This document shows positions 9,436-21,389 of a DNA stretch of 64,000 bases, in pieces. The position numbers and the translations under genes are program-made. Under the pieces are notes generated by a model. It saw only the letters and a program-made list of their open reading frames with translations, made no database searches and was not told the DNA's origin. Source of the DNA: Macrostomum hystrix. Its lineage: Eukaryota; Platyhelminthes; Macrostomidae. Every line of letters starts with the position of its first letter. Positions within the stretch are counted from its first letter, which is position 1. The stretch is from the NCBI GenBank assembly GCA_950097015.1, contig CATNEN010000003.1, forward strand, positions 15,980,501-16,044,500, read 5' to 3'.

Positions 9436-11460
9436 TCATCGTTTTCGGCTGTGATTTCCGCCGGACCTAGACAGGCGCTTCTTGTTCTTGCCAATTTTGC
9501 CGCTAGCCTTCTTACTGGACGCGTTAACGTGGCGAATCTTTTCCACTTTGCCACGGCCAGACGAAGCCATGGCGCGAGCCTTGTTCTTACGACCGGCGCT
9601 ACTGCCAGCCGAGGTGATGCGCAGTCTGGCTCGCTCAGCAATTTTCTCCAGCTTCTCGCGAGCCTTCGATTCGGAACGATCCACCTGGAGCTTCGCATAG
9701 CCCACTGGACGCTTCTTAGCAACGCGAGCGCCCATAGCAACTAGGAGACGAGCGCGAACCTGAATGTGTTTAATTCTGTTTAAAATCAATTTAGTTAAAA
9801 AAAGACAAAAAATACAAATATATGTATTTCTGTTTCGAGGAAATCTAAAGAAATCCTTCAACAAGTAATAAATTTTATGGAATTCAGGTGAGAGGCAATA
9901 TTAATTAACCATGCCTTGTTAAATTATCATTTAATTAATGTTCAACACGAACAAACAACCCCCTTTCAGGAGTTCGAATCACTGTCCATGCGAAAGAATC
10001 TATATCCTCGAGAAAGACTTTTTTCACTTCATTAAGCTGTAAAACAGATACCAAAATTAGTTGAGATACACATTTACTTAGGTATGTATATACCTTACTA
10101 ATACCGAACTAAGTCACAATCGGGAGGAACTAAGTCACAATCGGGAAGAACTAAGTCACAACAGGGAGGAACTAAGTCACAACAGGGAGGAACTAAGTCA
10201 CAACAGGGAGGAACTAAGTCACAACAGGGAGGAACTAAGTCACAACAGGGAAGAACTAAGTCACAACAGGGAGGAACTAAGTCACAATAGGGAGGAACTA
10301 AGTCACAATAGGGAGGAACTAAGTCACAATCGGGAGGAACTAAGTCACAACAGGGAGGAACTAAGTCACAACAGGGAGGAACTAACTCACAATCGGGGGA
10401 ACTAAGTCACAATAGGGAGGAACTAAGTCACAACAGGGAGGAACTAAGTCACAACAGGGAGGAACTAAGTCACAACTGGGAGGAACTAAGTCACAATAGG
10501 GAGGAACTAAGTCACAATCGGGAGGAACTAAGTCGCAATGAATCGGGAAAGAGAGTGAGGGCAGGGGAAAGGGAAGAGAAATGAGGTATGCATTACCCCA
10601 TTTTTAATAAGCACATGCACGCCTTGCGTGCTACCCCCCCTCGCGGTCCTTCAGTGTGGTGGCGCATAGGTAAGTCGCACTGGACGGGTGAAATTTTGAG
10701 GCTGGGCATGTATGGGTGTACATAACTTAGCGCTGGGCAATACATTCAAATGCGGCTGTGTCACTGGCTGCAGATCTGGGCCCAACTGTGTCGCAAAATA
10801 AGCAATAAAGCAAATCCGAGCTAGCAAACCTTCCGTCGCTCCTTGCCATCTAGCATCAGGCATTGCGATTTTAGCACATCCACTCGAACCGAAGCCAATG
10901 GAGCTTGCAACAGCTGGCTAAGCTTCTCATCCAATAGTTCATCATCGGCACCTGTTGCAGAATCTGCCAAATCTTTTTTTAATCGTTTTTTACCAGATTT
11001 TTTGCTGCGCGAGGACAGGTCGAAATGCGCAAAATCTGGGGCCAACCTAGGCTGCTGCACACCTATAGCAGACGATGGCGACTTTGATTGCTTATTTTTG
11101 GATTTCTTGGCCTGGAAAATAATGAAATCATGAATTATCTTTCTAATAAACTAAGGTATTGACATAACTAAATTATTTAAACAACAATAAGACTATAAGC
11201 ATATAGTCAATAGAACATATTTTTAATTTTAGTAGGTCCAAAAAAATGCTACCTAGAAAATCACTAAAAAATGAAGTCTAGAAGCTCATGGCTCATGAAT
11301 TGTGCCCTTAAAAATGTCATGTCAATGTTAGGAACAATTTATGTGCATGCAGTGTCCATCAACCAGCTGACCAAGGAACTTAATTAAGTTAAATTTTCTG
11401 TGCAAAAACTTACCCAGCTAAACTGAGAAGTGGCTGTTACCAAAGAGGATTGCTTCCATT
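9436..11460 (-). CDS. C1orf131/DUF4602-like nucleolar protein, 5' end not found
   Basis: Three exons join in frame: 11460-11414, 11111-10830 and 9759-9436. Splice sites are TGG|GTAAGT, TTTTCCAG|GCC, AAG|GTTTGC and ATTCAG|GTTCGC, and the last two exons join in phase 0. The middle exon is Lys-rich with an acidic patch, then KERRK. The last exon opens VRARLLVAMGARVAKKRP-VGY, matching the DUF4602 signature (R-x-x-x-LGAK-x-P-K...NY), and ends in a basic tail NHSRKR. Human C1orf131 belongs to the small-subunit processome, so a ribosome-assembly role in the nucleolus is inferred by family. The 11414-11460 exon is preceded by TTATTATCAG, so a start exon must lie further upstream. Intron 2 carries a 21-bp array. 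No ATG is assigned. Confidence 0.6.
10112..10545. repeat. 21-bp minisatellite array inside an intron
   Basis: About twenty copies of AACTAAGTCACAACAGGGAGG, with CAA-CAG, CAA-TCG and CAA-TAG variants. It lies within the intron between the last two exons of the C1orf131-like gene. There is no related sequence elsewhere in the window. Confidence 0.95.
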
Positions 11461-14400
11461 CTGATAATAATTAACGATCTAGCTTAACTTCAAACTGTTA
11501 CGTCGACAGCAAAGCAGTAATTCAAGAAGAATGAAAATACAATGTTAATGTACAGTCTATTTGGTTTATAATTTATTGAGGCCAAAGTATCCCAGCTCTC
11601 TAACCTCTAATTTCTAGCCAGTTTTTTCAAGTTTAAGTAGACCTAAGGCTAGAAATGTAATATGTAAAATACTTTTGACCCATTATTTGTTTTCCCATTG
11701 TAATTTTTAGACTTCATTTGGTTAGTAAATTGACTCTAATATATTTTGATTCATTCAATTATTTCAGTTCACCTTTGCTCCAAAACTGTATATAAGATGG
11801 TAAACTGTAGGGCCTACTCAGTTACTGGTAGCCACAGTACGCAAATGCAATTGCAAGTCAGTGAATTATTTTCTTTTGTTTCAATTTACATAATTTAAAA
11901 TATTTCTAAAGTAGAAACCAGAACTTTTTGGTGAAAGCAGTCATAATTTAGGTAAATAAGAATGCAAAATAAAGTATAATTTATTAAGCTAAACAACAAA
12001 AGGAAACTTAATAATCAAGAAAAAAGCTGCATTTGAATAATTTAGTGGTTCTATTTATTTTTAAATAATTTAAGCAATAAATAAATTTACATGCATTCAA
12101 ATCACAGTGATTTAATGTATCATGCAATGTTTTGTTAACATTGAAGAAAAACTTTTAAAGCACACCAAAGTAAAGTTGCTAATGTTAATAGAAATTGAAA
12201 CAATCTTCTAGTTTTTCACAATTAATTATTGACCAAAAGGTAACATTTTTTCAACATTTCAACAAGTGACAACCAAGTAAAGACAACAAAATAACAGTCA
12301 CTCAGTAGTAGCAGGTATAGTATTGTGCCAGTGCCACCTAGAAGCATCTAACCCTCCCCATCCCTGTTTTGTCTTTCTTGTATGTCTTCACCATAGACAT
12401 GCACACACACGCACTGCAATGTCTATGGGAAATTGGCCCTAGCATTGCAGCATCACTCAAAACCTCTCGCAAGTGCAAGTATTTACCAATAGACATTGCT
12501 CCATGCATTGCTGGTATTTTATAAGCTTAAATAAGTTTAATTTTTCACTTGTTAAATGTTGGCAAAGTCCTTTGTAAAATGGTTTAATCTGCAAAACTAG
12601 AGGATTGCCACAATGGATACTGATCAGCTGGTTTGCTATACAAAAAGTGCCGCATTAAAGAATTTTAGAAAGCTTCATTTATGAATAATGTATCTTTTTT
12701 GTAGTAGTGTAAAATAGTCCTAAATAGGCCTAATATACATGTAAAATGCCTATTTTTCAAGAAAACTAAAATTGTAGCATAAAACTAAATAATTCTGTTT
12801 GAAATTTACTTTTTGTATAAGGTCCATTGACACTTTCCAACAATATATTTACAGAAGTTTTTGTCAATGTGAAATCAGCTTGCATTCTTACAGTTCTAAA
12901 AGAAGTTTTTAAGCAAATAAAGAGTGTGTTTCTTAATGAGCAGACAGGCTACAAGCTGAGTATTGTATGCGGTAAGAGAAATAACTTGTATTGAACTTGT
13001 AATAAAAGTTAGATCACATAAGTTCATAGGCCTAACCCAGAAAAATGAGTAGGCCTATATGTTATAAACCAATAAGGGAAATTGTGCATAAAGAGTAATG
13101 TCTAATAGTAAATTGTAAAAGGTGTGTATGCGCAACCAGACACCCTTTGATCAATTGGTAGCCCTATAGTGGGATTGCAAATTAATAAAAATGTGTCCTG
13201 TGTCAAGAAGGTCTAACCAGTGCAAATATGTACATATGAGTTATTCATGTTAAGTAGTATCTTGCATGCTTGGACACCTGCATTATATTATACCATAATA
13301 AGTGTTATTCTGGCTACCATAAATATAGCAGAAGTTTGAATTAGCAAAAAGAGCTCTACAACATTTTTATTTATGTTTATTTATGATGAATCACAATAGC
13401 AATAAATCAGACATGAAATAAGCCTATGGGCCAGTTGGCCTGCTGATTTGTTAATGAAAAATCAATATTATTGTCGCAATACACTTGTACTTTAGTAGAA
13501 AGTGACTTTAAAATAATGTCCCTTTTGTACGACATTAAGCTCACTTTTATTTGATATGACATGACCTCACTGGCTGTTGTGCGTCATGATAAATAAACGA
13601 AAGTAGAGAGAAGATCAATTACCCATAAATTAAGCTTTCTAAAATTTGTTGAAGTAACATGTTTTGCAAGATAAATTAAAAAAACAGCATTTGATCCCCT
13701 TTCTATAAACATGTATCGTCATTTTTATATGAAAAAACGTGATAAGTTCCAATCACGCTAGTGCATCTTCACGTGATGAAAAATCAATCTTAAGAGATTT
13801 TCCTAGAAACTAAGTGTCGCGTCCTTCTTCTTGAATTAGTGGTCTTGAGGATGTATGCACAATTTGCAATCTAAATGATAGGTAAAGTTTCTTAAGATTT
13901 TCGTGGAACCAGTTTGCAATAAAAAAAATATTTGAACAAGATTACGTATACTATTTTCAAGTCGATTGTTTTTTGTTTTTTGTTAACTTTTTAACACCGG
14001 AAGAATTGCGGAAATACGGACTTGTGATTTACGTTGTACGCCAATGAAATAGCAGCTGGGATTCAAGGAACACTAGGAGTAGACTAGTCCTAATAGTGGT
14101 CCTGCTCCTAGTGGTCCTTGCTAGGATTTCACAAGAGATTCAAAATACACCAATTCATTTTTCCACGTGATTCAAATGGAGAATCATCGTACAAGTTTTT
14201 CACAGATTCACAATTTATTTGAGTATTATCAATTAAAATACTATAAAAACTGCGAATGAACTCGGCTTAGAATGTATACGTTAATTTTTATATTAATGCT
14301 ATCGTGAAACGCATTCTAAAATATTCTCATACAATGGAAATGAAATATGACATGGAACGACATGTATGACATAACGAAGTGATATATAGCTGTACTGACG

Positions 14401-14873
14401 TAGGACAAGCAAGAAATGTCGTATATTGAAGGACATGTACGAGCATATAGATGGCGTTGCAACTAGCATTTATACACGTGCACTTTTGTATTCCTCGGTT
14501 AGAGTCTATGCTATATATAACTGGAGTATACTTTATTAAAATCAAGCTGCGACAACTACGTGTATAATGTAGTCTGCTCTTATCGCATAAAGAATTGAAT
14601 ATCCATATCGATGTTTTTGCAGCTTCGCGTGACTGCAGCTTGATTAATAAAAGTTTGCTTTGCTGTTATCTGCTTGAAGTATATATCAAAGCTTCATTTC
14701 ATGTAAGGCAGCAGACATTTCAGCTTTACATATTAGTATGGAAAATGTAGATGTTAAATGTGATGACTTACGCAGCTTATGATTAATTACATCAAGTAAA
14801 CTATACATGAAAGCACTTATTTTACATTTAATTAATTGTGGTTCCAAATACAAGTGCATGCGAAACTATTTAA
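11461..14873. other. AT-rich, gene-poor stretch with one hairpin
   Basis: I see no credible coding exon. The missing first exon of the C1orf131-like gene should be in or beyond this stretch, but no candidate is convincing. A strong inverted repeat lies at 14064-14120. CCATAGAC and GTCTATGG occur close together at 12393-12430. The rest is plain AT-rich DNA without arrays. Confidence 0.5.
14064..14120. repeat. 57-bp hairpin with 16-bp arms
   Basis: CAAGGAACACTAGGAG at 14064-14079 pairs with CTCCTAGTGGTCCTTG at 14105-14120, with one mismatch and a 25-nt loop that itself contains further CCTA/TAGG pairing. It could be a small foldback element or an RNA hairpin. No partner copies are seen. Confidence 0.6.
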
Positions 14874-15041
14874 TCAATCATTATGTTGACGTTGCAGGAA
14901 GTTTAGCAAATATGGCAAATCACAGAAAGCGTGCATTAATGATATTATATATAGACTGACTTTGATTACTAAAGATAGGAAAATGCTGTCATGCCGTGCA
15001 TTTACTGTTGTGGCGATCAAGGTCACGACCATAACAGTTTC

Positions 15042-15042
15042 A

Positions 15043-15077
<35 letters not shown>

Positions 15078-15080
15078 TGC
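15042..15080. repeat. CAG trinucleotide microsatellite
   Basis: An almost uninterrupted run of about eleven CAG/GCA triplets ending in CAGCTGCAGCAG. It gives a poly-Ala minus frame, which I do not regard as a gene. Confidence 0.9.
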
Positions 15081-15239
15081 AGCAGGGATCCCAACAGTTA
15101 AGGTCAGGTATTTTTTAAATCGATCCATCAAGACCAGATAGGCATAGCTCGTAATACGTGTGCTTGCACCGGTGGGACACAGCGCGTTTGAGGTATGAGT
15201 CAGTCAAGGCCTTCGGGCTAAGGTCTGTGAAGCCTCACG

Positions 15240-15510
15240 CCTGCAGTCGCCTTTTGAGCTGGGTTGGCAGGAGGGTGCCCTGTGCCCTCAGGTGCAGGAA
15301 TCCCTCCACGCTGTCCCGTCGGCTGACCCATGGGTAGACGTCCCGCGAGTGTCCAAGGCTGTACGGCAGCCGGACAGAATGGGCAACAGCGTTGGATGAC
15401 CCATCCAGGGCCTCCAGCCGATCTGGGCACCTCTGGCTTCAGTTGGACGGAAAGGTCTCACCCTTTGACCTTAACAGGGACGCCAGCCCACGGACCGGAC
15501 GCCATCGCGT
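15240..15510 (+). repeat. 5' module shared with the element at 49865-50120
   Basis: Both copies contain, in order, GGGTGCCCTG, GCAGGAATCC, CTGTCCCGTC, CATGGGTA, CGTCCCGCGAGTGT, GCAGCCGGACA, GGGCAACAGCG, CCATCCAGGGCCTC and AACAGGG. They are clearly homologous but diverged. The bodies downstream differ: the 15 kb copy leads to an RT ORF without RNase H, and the 49 kb copy to a gag-like ORF and an RNase H end. The sequence GTCCAAGGCTGTAC recurs at 15352 and 15753 within the first element. Confidence 0.75.
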
Positions 15511-16146
15511 CTGGATCCCATCCAGCAGCCATCAAGTCTAGCGAACAAACAGGCTCCCAGTGGTCTCGTGTGCCATGGAACCGTCCGCAAAGGAGCGGAG
15601 GGTTACACGGTCATAATAAGCCAAAGATAATCGATTAAGCTTCCTCACAAGTCGACCATCCAGCGTGGCCTGCATCAGCTGACCATCCTCAGGAGAGGAA
15701 GGGCCCTCTATTACGGCACCAAAGCGCATCGCATCCGGCTCGGAGCTCGGAGTGTCCAAGGCTGTACGCAATGCGGAGTCAGCTCCGCGATATCGCCGAC
15801 CAGACCGCAGCGCTAGGTCGGGTCTGGTCCAACGCGAACTCAGCGAGGCGAAGGTTCTTCGGGATCACCTCCGCAGCAGCAAAAACACAACCCATGCCGA
15901 AGAGGTCGCCCGAAACTGGCTTGATGATCCTCATCACCAGATGGTGGCCCGCGCTCGGTAACGCCCCGGGTCGTCCGCTGAAGTTTTGGGCGAAGGTCTG
16001 GAGGATTGCGCGCAGTCGGAGGTCGGAGGGGGTGGTGAAAATCACAAACCGGGGCTTATCTTCACCCTGGACTTCCAGAGGTAAGCCCCAGAAAATCCCC
16101 TCTGGTTACCATTGTTTAGTTTCTACCTTGTATAGGGAACATTGTA

Positions 16147-16508
16147 TAGTTAGCACCTTATTTTTCAGTTAGCACCTTATTTTTCAGTTAGCACCTTATT
16201 TTCAGTTAGCACCTTATTTTTCAGTTAGCACCTTATTTTTCAGTTAGCACCTTATTTTTCAGTTAGCACCTTATTTTTCAGTTAGCACCTTATTTTTCAG
16301 TTAGCACCTTATTTTTCAGTTAGCACCTTATTTTTCAGTTAGCACCTTATTTTTCAGTTAGCACCTTATTTTTCAGTTAGCACCATATTTTTCAGTTAGC
16401 ACCTTATTTTTCAGTTAGCACCTTATTTTTCAGTTAGCACCTTATTTTTCAGTTAGCACCTTATTTTTCAGTTAGCACCTTATTTTTCAGTTAGCACCTT
16501 ATTTTTCA
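16147..16508 (+). repeat. 20-bp tandem array in the retrotransposon 5' leader
   Basis: About eighteen copies of CAGTTAGCACCTTATTTTTC lie about 100 bp upstream of the EN-RT ATG. One copy has lost a T and one has CATATT for CTTATT, so the array is very homogeneous. Its position recalls the monomer arrays that act as promoters in some L1 elements. A promoter role here is inference. Confidence 0.95.
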
Positions 16509-16604
16509 CTCCGGCTGGAGTAAAAGTAAGGAGGCCACCGTCCGGCACCGGCGCGGGCCACGGGCTAACGGAGTCGCCCTCCTCTGGAGCGTGCGGCTAC
16601 TAAG

Positions 16605-19600
16605 ATGGCCACCCACCGCGGAAGGCGGAGCGCTGCTGCTGCTGAACGTCGCCAGCAGCGGTTCAATGCTCGACGCAAAGAGCTGCGGGCTCTCGCCCGC
16701 CTCCGCCACGTAGACCGCCACAAGGACTCGCGGCTTGCCCAGCCGGAGCCTCGAGTGCTGGTAACTCCACCGCCAGCACCCAGCACTACACACCTGCCTG
16801 ATATTGACAACAACGCCAGCGCCAACAGCCCCAGACAGCAGCCTCAGGGTCGGAAACTGCTAAACTCTCTGTCCATTGCCACATTCAATGCACGCACTCT
16901 CTCTAACCAATGGAGGCTCCTTGAGCTTGCTAAAGCAGCAATCGATCTGTCTATCTCCATCGTAGCTATTCAAGAACACCGCAGGACTGCCAACCTGGAC
17001 ATCGACCTTGGCAATGGCTGGTTTTTCAAAGCAGCTGCAGCTTCTGACCAGGGCATCGGCGGAATCGGTTTCCTGCTCTCGCCGCTGGCAAACCGCTCTC
17101 TGCTAAGCCTCAGCTTTATCTCTGATCGCATCGGTCATGCATCGTTTGCCATCTCAGATCGCCGGCTTCATGTCCTCTGTGTCTACGCCCCCACTGCCCC
17201 GGCTACCACTGTGGATGCCACCACCACCCTTCAATTCTACGATCAACTGGGCCACCAGCTAGACCACCTCGCCTCCAGGGACCTCTACTTCATCGCCGGC
17301 GACTTCAACGCGCCTCTCCCGGTGGACGGCCAATTGGTGAGAAACAGGTGCGGCACTCCAAATGCCAACACTCCACACCTGTCAACTTTCATGGCTTCTC
17401 GCAATTTGCTCGCTGCAAACGGCTATTTCCGCCAGCGCCTCAACGCTCTTCCGACTTTCCGGGGTCCAAACAGCCGTACGACGAGGCTAGACTGGATCCT
17501 GTGTCCAGCCGCCTCCCGCTCCCGACTCCGCGCTGCTCAGAGTATCGTGCTGCACTGCGTCCCCTCCGACCATGCCCTCGTCTGCTGCCACCTCGATCAT
17601 CGGTGGCAGAGGTTCCGTCGCCCCACGGCACCACCCTACTGGGCTGCCCTGGCCCGGGCTGAGACTAAAGCAGCCTTCCTTAACCAACTGTTTGCCGCCG
17701 GGCTCACTCTAAACAGCAGCTTCAACGAGCTTGCGACGGCAGTAGCCTCTGCTGCCACTGCATCGCTACCCAAACGCCAGCCTCGCCAAGCAAGCGCCCG
17801 CTGGGCCTCCGACCCCAGCGTCACTCGAGCCCGCAGCCTCGTCCAAGCAACGGTTGCCAGACACGGCGCCGGTAGCGAGCAGGCAACAGCGGCGACCGAC
17901 ACCCTGAGAGACGCTCACCGCATCGCTGCCGAGCTCGCAACCCAAGAGGCGCTCATCGAGATCCAGGCGGCCACGGACAACTGTCGCCCTGCGGCCGCCT
18001 GGCGGGCCATCAACCGTCTGACGGGCCGTCGCGCCACACCGAAGGCTATCATCCCTGCCAACTCCCAAGAAGAGCGCAAGCAGCTGATGGCTGACCATTT
18101 CGAAGGCGTCCTCAACGCCGACGCGCCCGACCCCCTGCTCCCGCCTCTTGAAGGCCTCTTGCCCATTCCCGACGGCACCTTCGACTGCGGTCCTATCCGC
18201 TCTGCAGAGGTGAAGAAAGCCCTGCAGACAATGAGATCCGATGCCGCCGCAGGAGTTGACGAAATCCCGCCGCGCGTCCTCAAGCTTCCCGAGCTGCTGC
18301 CTGTTCTCACGGGTATTCTCAACCGCTCCTGCCCCTTGGGAGGTGATCCCACAGCCCGAGCTCCGGCTCTTTGGAGGATATCCAAGATCATCGCCATACC
18401 CAAGAAAGGAAGCTCCAGCAGCCTCGACAACCTCCGCGGCATTGCCCTCGAGTGCACGCTGGTTAAAGTCCTGAACATCGTCCTGCGCAACCGCCTGCTG
18501 CCCACTATCAATCAGCGGCTTCTTCACCTCCAGAGTGGTTTCCGCCCTGGCCGCTCGACCTCTGAGCAGGTGGCTGCCATCCGCTGCGTGGTCGAAGCCT
18601 GCAGGACGCGACTGATGTCGGCATCCATCGTTTTCGTCGACTTCCTCAAAGCGTTTGATTCCATCAGCAGGCCGGCCATTGCATGGCTGCTCAAAGAACA
18701 CGGCGTTCCACAATTGCTCATCCAAGCAGTGATGGACCTTTACACCGACTCCAGTGCTTTTATTCAGACTGCAGACGGGCCCACGACTGAGTTCGCTACC
18801 ACCTCTGGTGTTCATTCAAGGAGACACCCTTTCTCCTTTTCTTTTCGTGATGGTCATGGACTTCGTTCTCAGGCGCGCCCTACGCGACGACGATGGCTTC
18901 ATGGTCACCCGCAGGCGTAGTGCCCGGCTCCCCTGCGTCCGCCTGACCTGCCTCGCCTATGCCGACGACGTCGCCCTGACCTGCTGTGACCCTGACGCAG
19001 CCCTGAGAGCGGTCTGTCGCCTGGCCGAGGAAGGCAGGAGAGTCGGGCTTCACATTAACTACAACAAGACGGAGGTCCTGCACATGGGCACAGCAACCGC
19101 CCCACCACTGCAACTTCCAGACGGCAATGTCATCAACACCTGCAAGGACTTTAAGTACTTAGGTGTGCAAATTTTGGACGCCAACGCCATCATCGAATAC
19201 CGCAAGCAACAGGCCTGGCGCGCCCTCCACCTTCTGCGTACCATCTTTGACTCTACTGCCTCCGACGTCCTGAAGATCGGCCTCTTCCGCTCAGCTGTCG
19301 AATCCGTCCTTGCATATGGCCTCGAAGCAGTGCCGATGACGCCTACCCGTGAGGCTGCCCTGGAGGCGTCTCACCGACACCTGCTGAGGTCGGCGCTTGG
19401 CATCCGCTACCCTGAGACTGCGAGCAACGCCGAGCTGACCGCGAGAGCCCGTGTGCCCTCCCTCGCTCGTTCCCTGCAAAGGCGTCGGCAAATGCTGGCC
19501 GGCCACTGCCTGCGGGCTCATGCGAGGGGTGCGGGCCCGCCGCTCGCGACCCTTCTGCTCAACCCGCCCAGTGAAGGCCTTCGACGTGGACAGGGCCGTC

Positions 19601-19719
19601 GCGTGACTCTACTTGATTGCCTTTTAACTGACTTGCAGAGTCTTGGCTTCTCCCCTCAGGCTGCTGCCAGGGCTGACTCCCGCGTTTTTCGGCAGCGTGT
19701 GTTCGCTGCAGTTTTCTAA
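16605..19719 (+). pseudogene. Endonuclease-reverse transcriptase polyprotein, frameshifted
   Basis: The reading frame from ATG 16605 runs to 18920. Residues about 90-325 form an exonuclease-endonuclease-phosphatase domain: LSIATFNARTLS, VAIQEHRR, IAGDFNAPL, RLDWIL and SDHALV. A linker follows, then reverse-transcriptase motifs: IPKKGSSSSLDNLRGIAL, LQSGFRPGRST and FVDFLKAFDSI. Near 18810-18822, just before the expected QGDTLSP motif, the frame is lost. Motif QGDTLSPFLF and the catalytic AYADDVAL (18955-18978) continue in the other frame to the stop at 19719. A single indel explains this, so the copy is probably inactive but recent. The thumb and C-terminal region are present, with no RNase H. 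GC content is far above the flanks. Confidence 0.9.
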
Positions 19720-19907
19720 CCTCCGCAGCGTCCGTTATTATTATTATTATAGGGAACATGCCGGGGATGCCAGCCCTGTGCCTTGGTGCGTGCTTGATGT
19801 CTACCTATTGTCTGTTCCATGAGCAAATGCATGCAAAGATGCTCTAGAAAATGAAAACGAGCCGCCGCATCCTATTTTCTTTAAGTCTGTAGTTCAGTAG
19901 TCCTGCT

Positions 19908-20712
19908 ACGATTCCGGCTTCGATTCTCGCTACGATTCCTGCTACGATTCCTGCTTCGATTCTTGCTGTCATTCCTGCTTCGACTCTAACTACGATTCCT
20001 GTTCGACTCTATCTACGATTCCTGCTTTGATTCTTGCTACGATTCCTGCTTCAACTCTATCTACGATTCCAGATTCGACTCTAGTACGATTCCTGCTTCG
20101 ATTCTTGCTACGATTCCTGCTTCGACTCAATCTACGATTCCTGCTTCGATTCTTGCTACGATTCCTGCTTCAACTCTATCTACGATTCCAGATTCGACTC
20201 TAGTACGATTCCTGCTTCGATTCTTGCTACGATTCCTGCTTCGACTCAATCTACGATTCCAGCTTCGATTCTATCTACGATTCCTGCTTCGTCTCTAGCT
20301 ACGATTCCTGCTTCGATTCTTGCTACGATTCCCGCTTCGACTCTATCTACGATTCCTGCTTCGATTCTTGCTGCCATTCCTGCTTCGACTCTATCTACGA
20401 TTCCTGCTTCGACTCTAGCTACGATTCCCGCTTCGACTCTATCTACGATTCCTGCTTCGACTCTATCCACGATTCCTGCTTCGACTCTATCTACGATTCC
20501 AGCTTCGATTCTTGCTACGATTCCTGCTTCGACTCCATCTACGATTCCAGCTTCGACTCTATCTACGATTCCTGCTTCGATTCTTGCTGCGATTCCTGCT
20601 TCGACTCTAGCTACGATTCCTGCTTTGACTCTAGTACGATTCCTATCGACTCTATCTACGATTCCAGCTTCGACTCTAGTACGATTCCTGCTTCGATTCT
20701 CGCTACGATGAA
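19908..20712. repeat. 24-bp minisatellite array
   Basis: About 33 copies of GATTCCTGCTTCGACTCTATCTAC with many variants. The array starts about 150 bp after the retrotransposon 3' end. The minus frame reads as an eight-residue repeat (VEAGIVDR/VARIEAGI) because 24 is divisible by 3. I see no signal peptide or start context to make it a gene. Confidence 0.95.
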
Positions 20713-21385
20713 GAAGAATCAAAATATCCATAGATACAGACTTAGTGTTGATTCATCATTTCTGAATTTTTCTTCCAAGACAGGCAATGATTAGGTCGGA
20801 TTAACCGAAAGTATTTAATACGGAAGGCAGTGGATTAACCCTCTCAGCTGACCGTCCCTAGAGAATGGGCGTCAGAGCAAATGAACGTGTAGAATTCTGG
20901 AATAACTTTTCTTTTCTCTCGTCGACTAATGCTTAAAAGCCGGTAAGAAATGGCTAAGTGCAGTAGAACTCGTTGCTATAGTTGTGGTTACTTAAGAGTG
21001 TTGACATTGCAGCATCAGTCATATTGGGAATTTTTTAGGATTAGATTGAGCGAAATAAATTTCTTAATGCAGACACAATTTCATACAGAATTTTATATAA
21101 CTAAACTTGACGACAATGAGGTAGTCAAACATTAAGTCAGTGAGTGTGATATCTGGTCGTTAGACTACACTATATTTCACCTGGGGAAAGACGACGTGAG
21201 TATTTCAAATAACCGCTGCCTAACTTCGCGATTACCAAACAAAATGTCCGATTTTCGCGAAAGTCGTCCATATGGTTCAAAATATTCCGCCCTTTACGAA
21301 CAATTTACTTTCAGAGCCGTCCGACGTCAGCATCGTCTAGATATTCAGCAATTCTTGTCGAATAACCTAGTGGCAAGGGCAAGTG
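20713..21385. other. Unassigned spacer between two arrays
   Basis: Ordinary sequence without a recognisable gene. Short open frames at 20950-21135 and 21196-21441 have no recognisable domain. Confidence 0.5.
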
Positions 21386-21389
21386 ATAT

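Larger units (their letters stand above)
15185..19755 (+). mobile_element. APE-type non-LTR retrotransposon with tandem-repeat 5' leader
   Basis: The unit runs from a GC-rich 5' leader, through a 20-bp repeat block (16147-16508), into an endonuclease plus reverse-transcriptase ORF (16605-19719). It ends about 20 bp after the stop in a TTATTATTATTATTA microsatellite (19735-19751). The very short 3' UTR with microsatellite end and lack of RNase H point to an RTE-like element, though clade assignment is uncertain. The 15240-15510 part of the leader is related to the start of the separate element at 49865. The 15520-16080 segment has unidentified GC-rich frames on the minus strand. The 5' boundary is approximate, and no target-site duplication was identified. 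Confidence 0.8.

Noticed and set aside
14874-15131. Minus-strand ORF with poly-Ala
   Set aside because: It is generated by a CAG microsatellite. No domain or splice support.
16605-19719. Host gene encoding an endonuclease/RT protein
   Set aside because: The APE-RT order, 5' repeat block, microsatellite 3' end, frame disruption and GC content all indicate a retrotransposon.
19908-20731. Repeat protein VEAGIVDR on the minus strand
   Set aside because: There is no signal peptide, unique flanking domain or promoter. It is explained by the 24-bp array.
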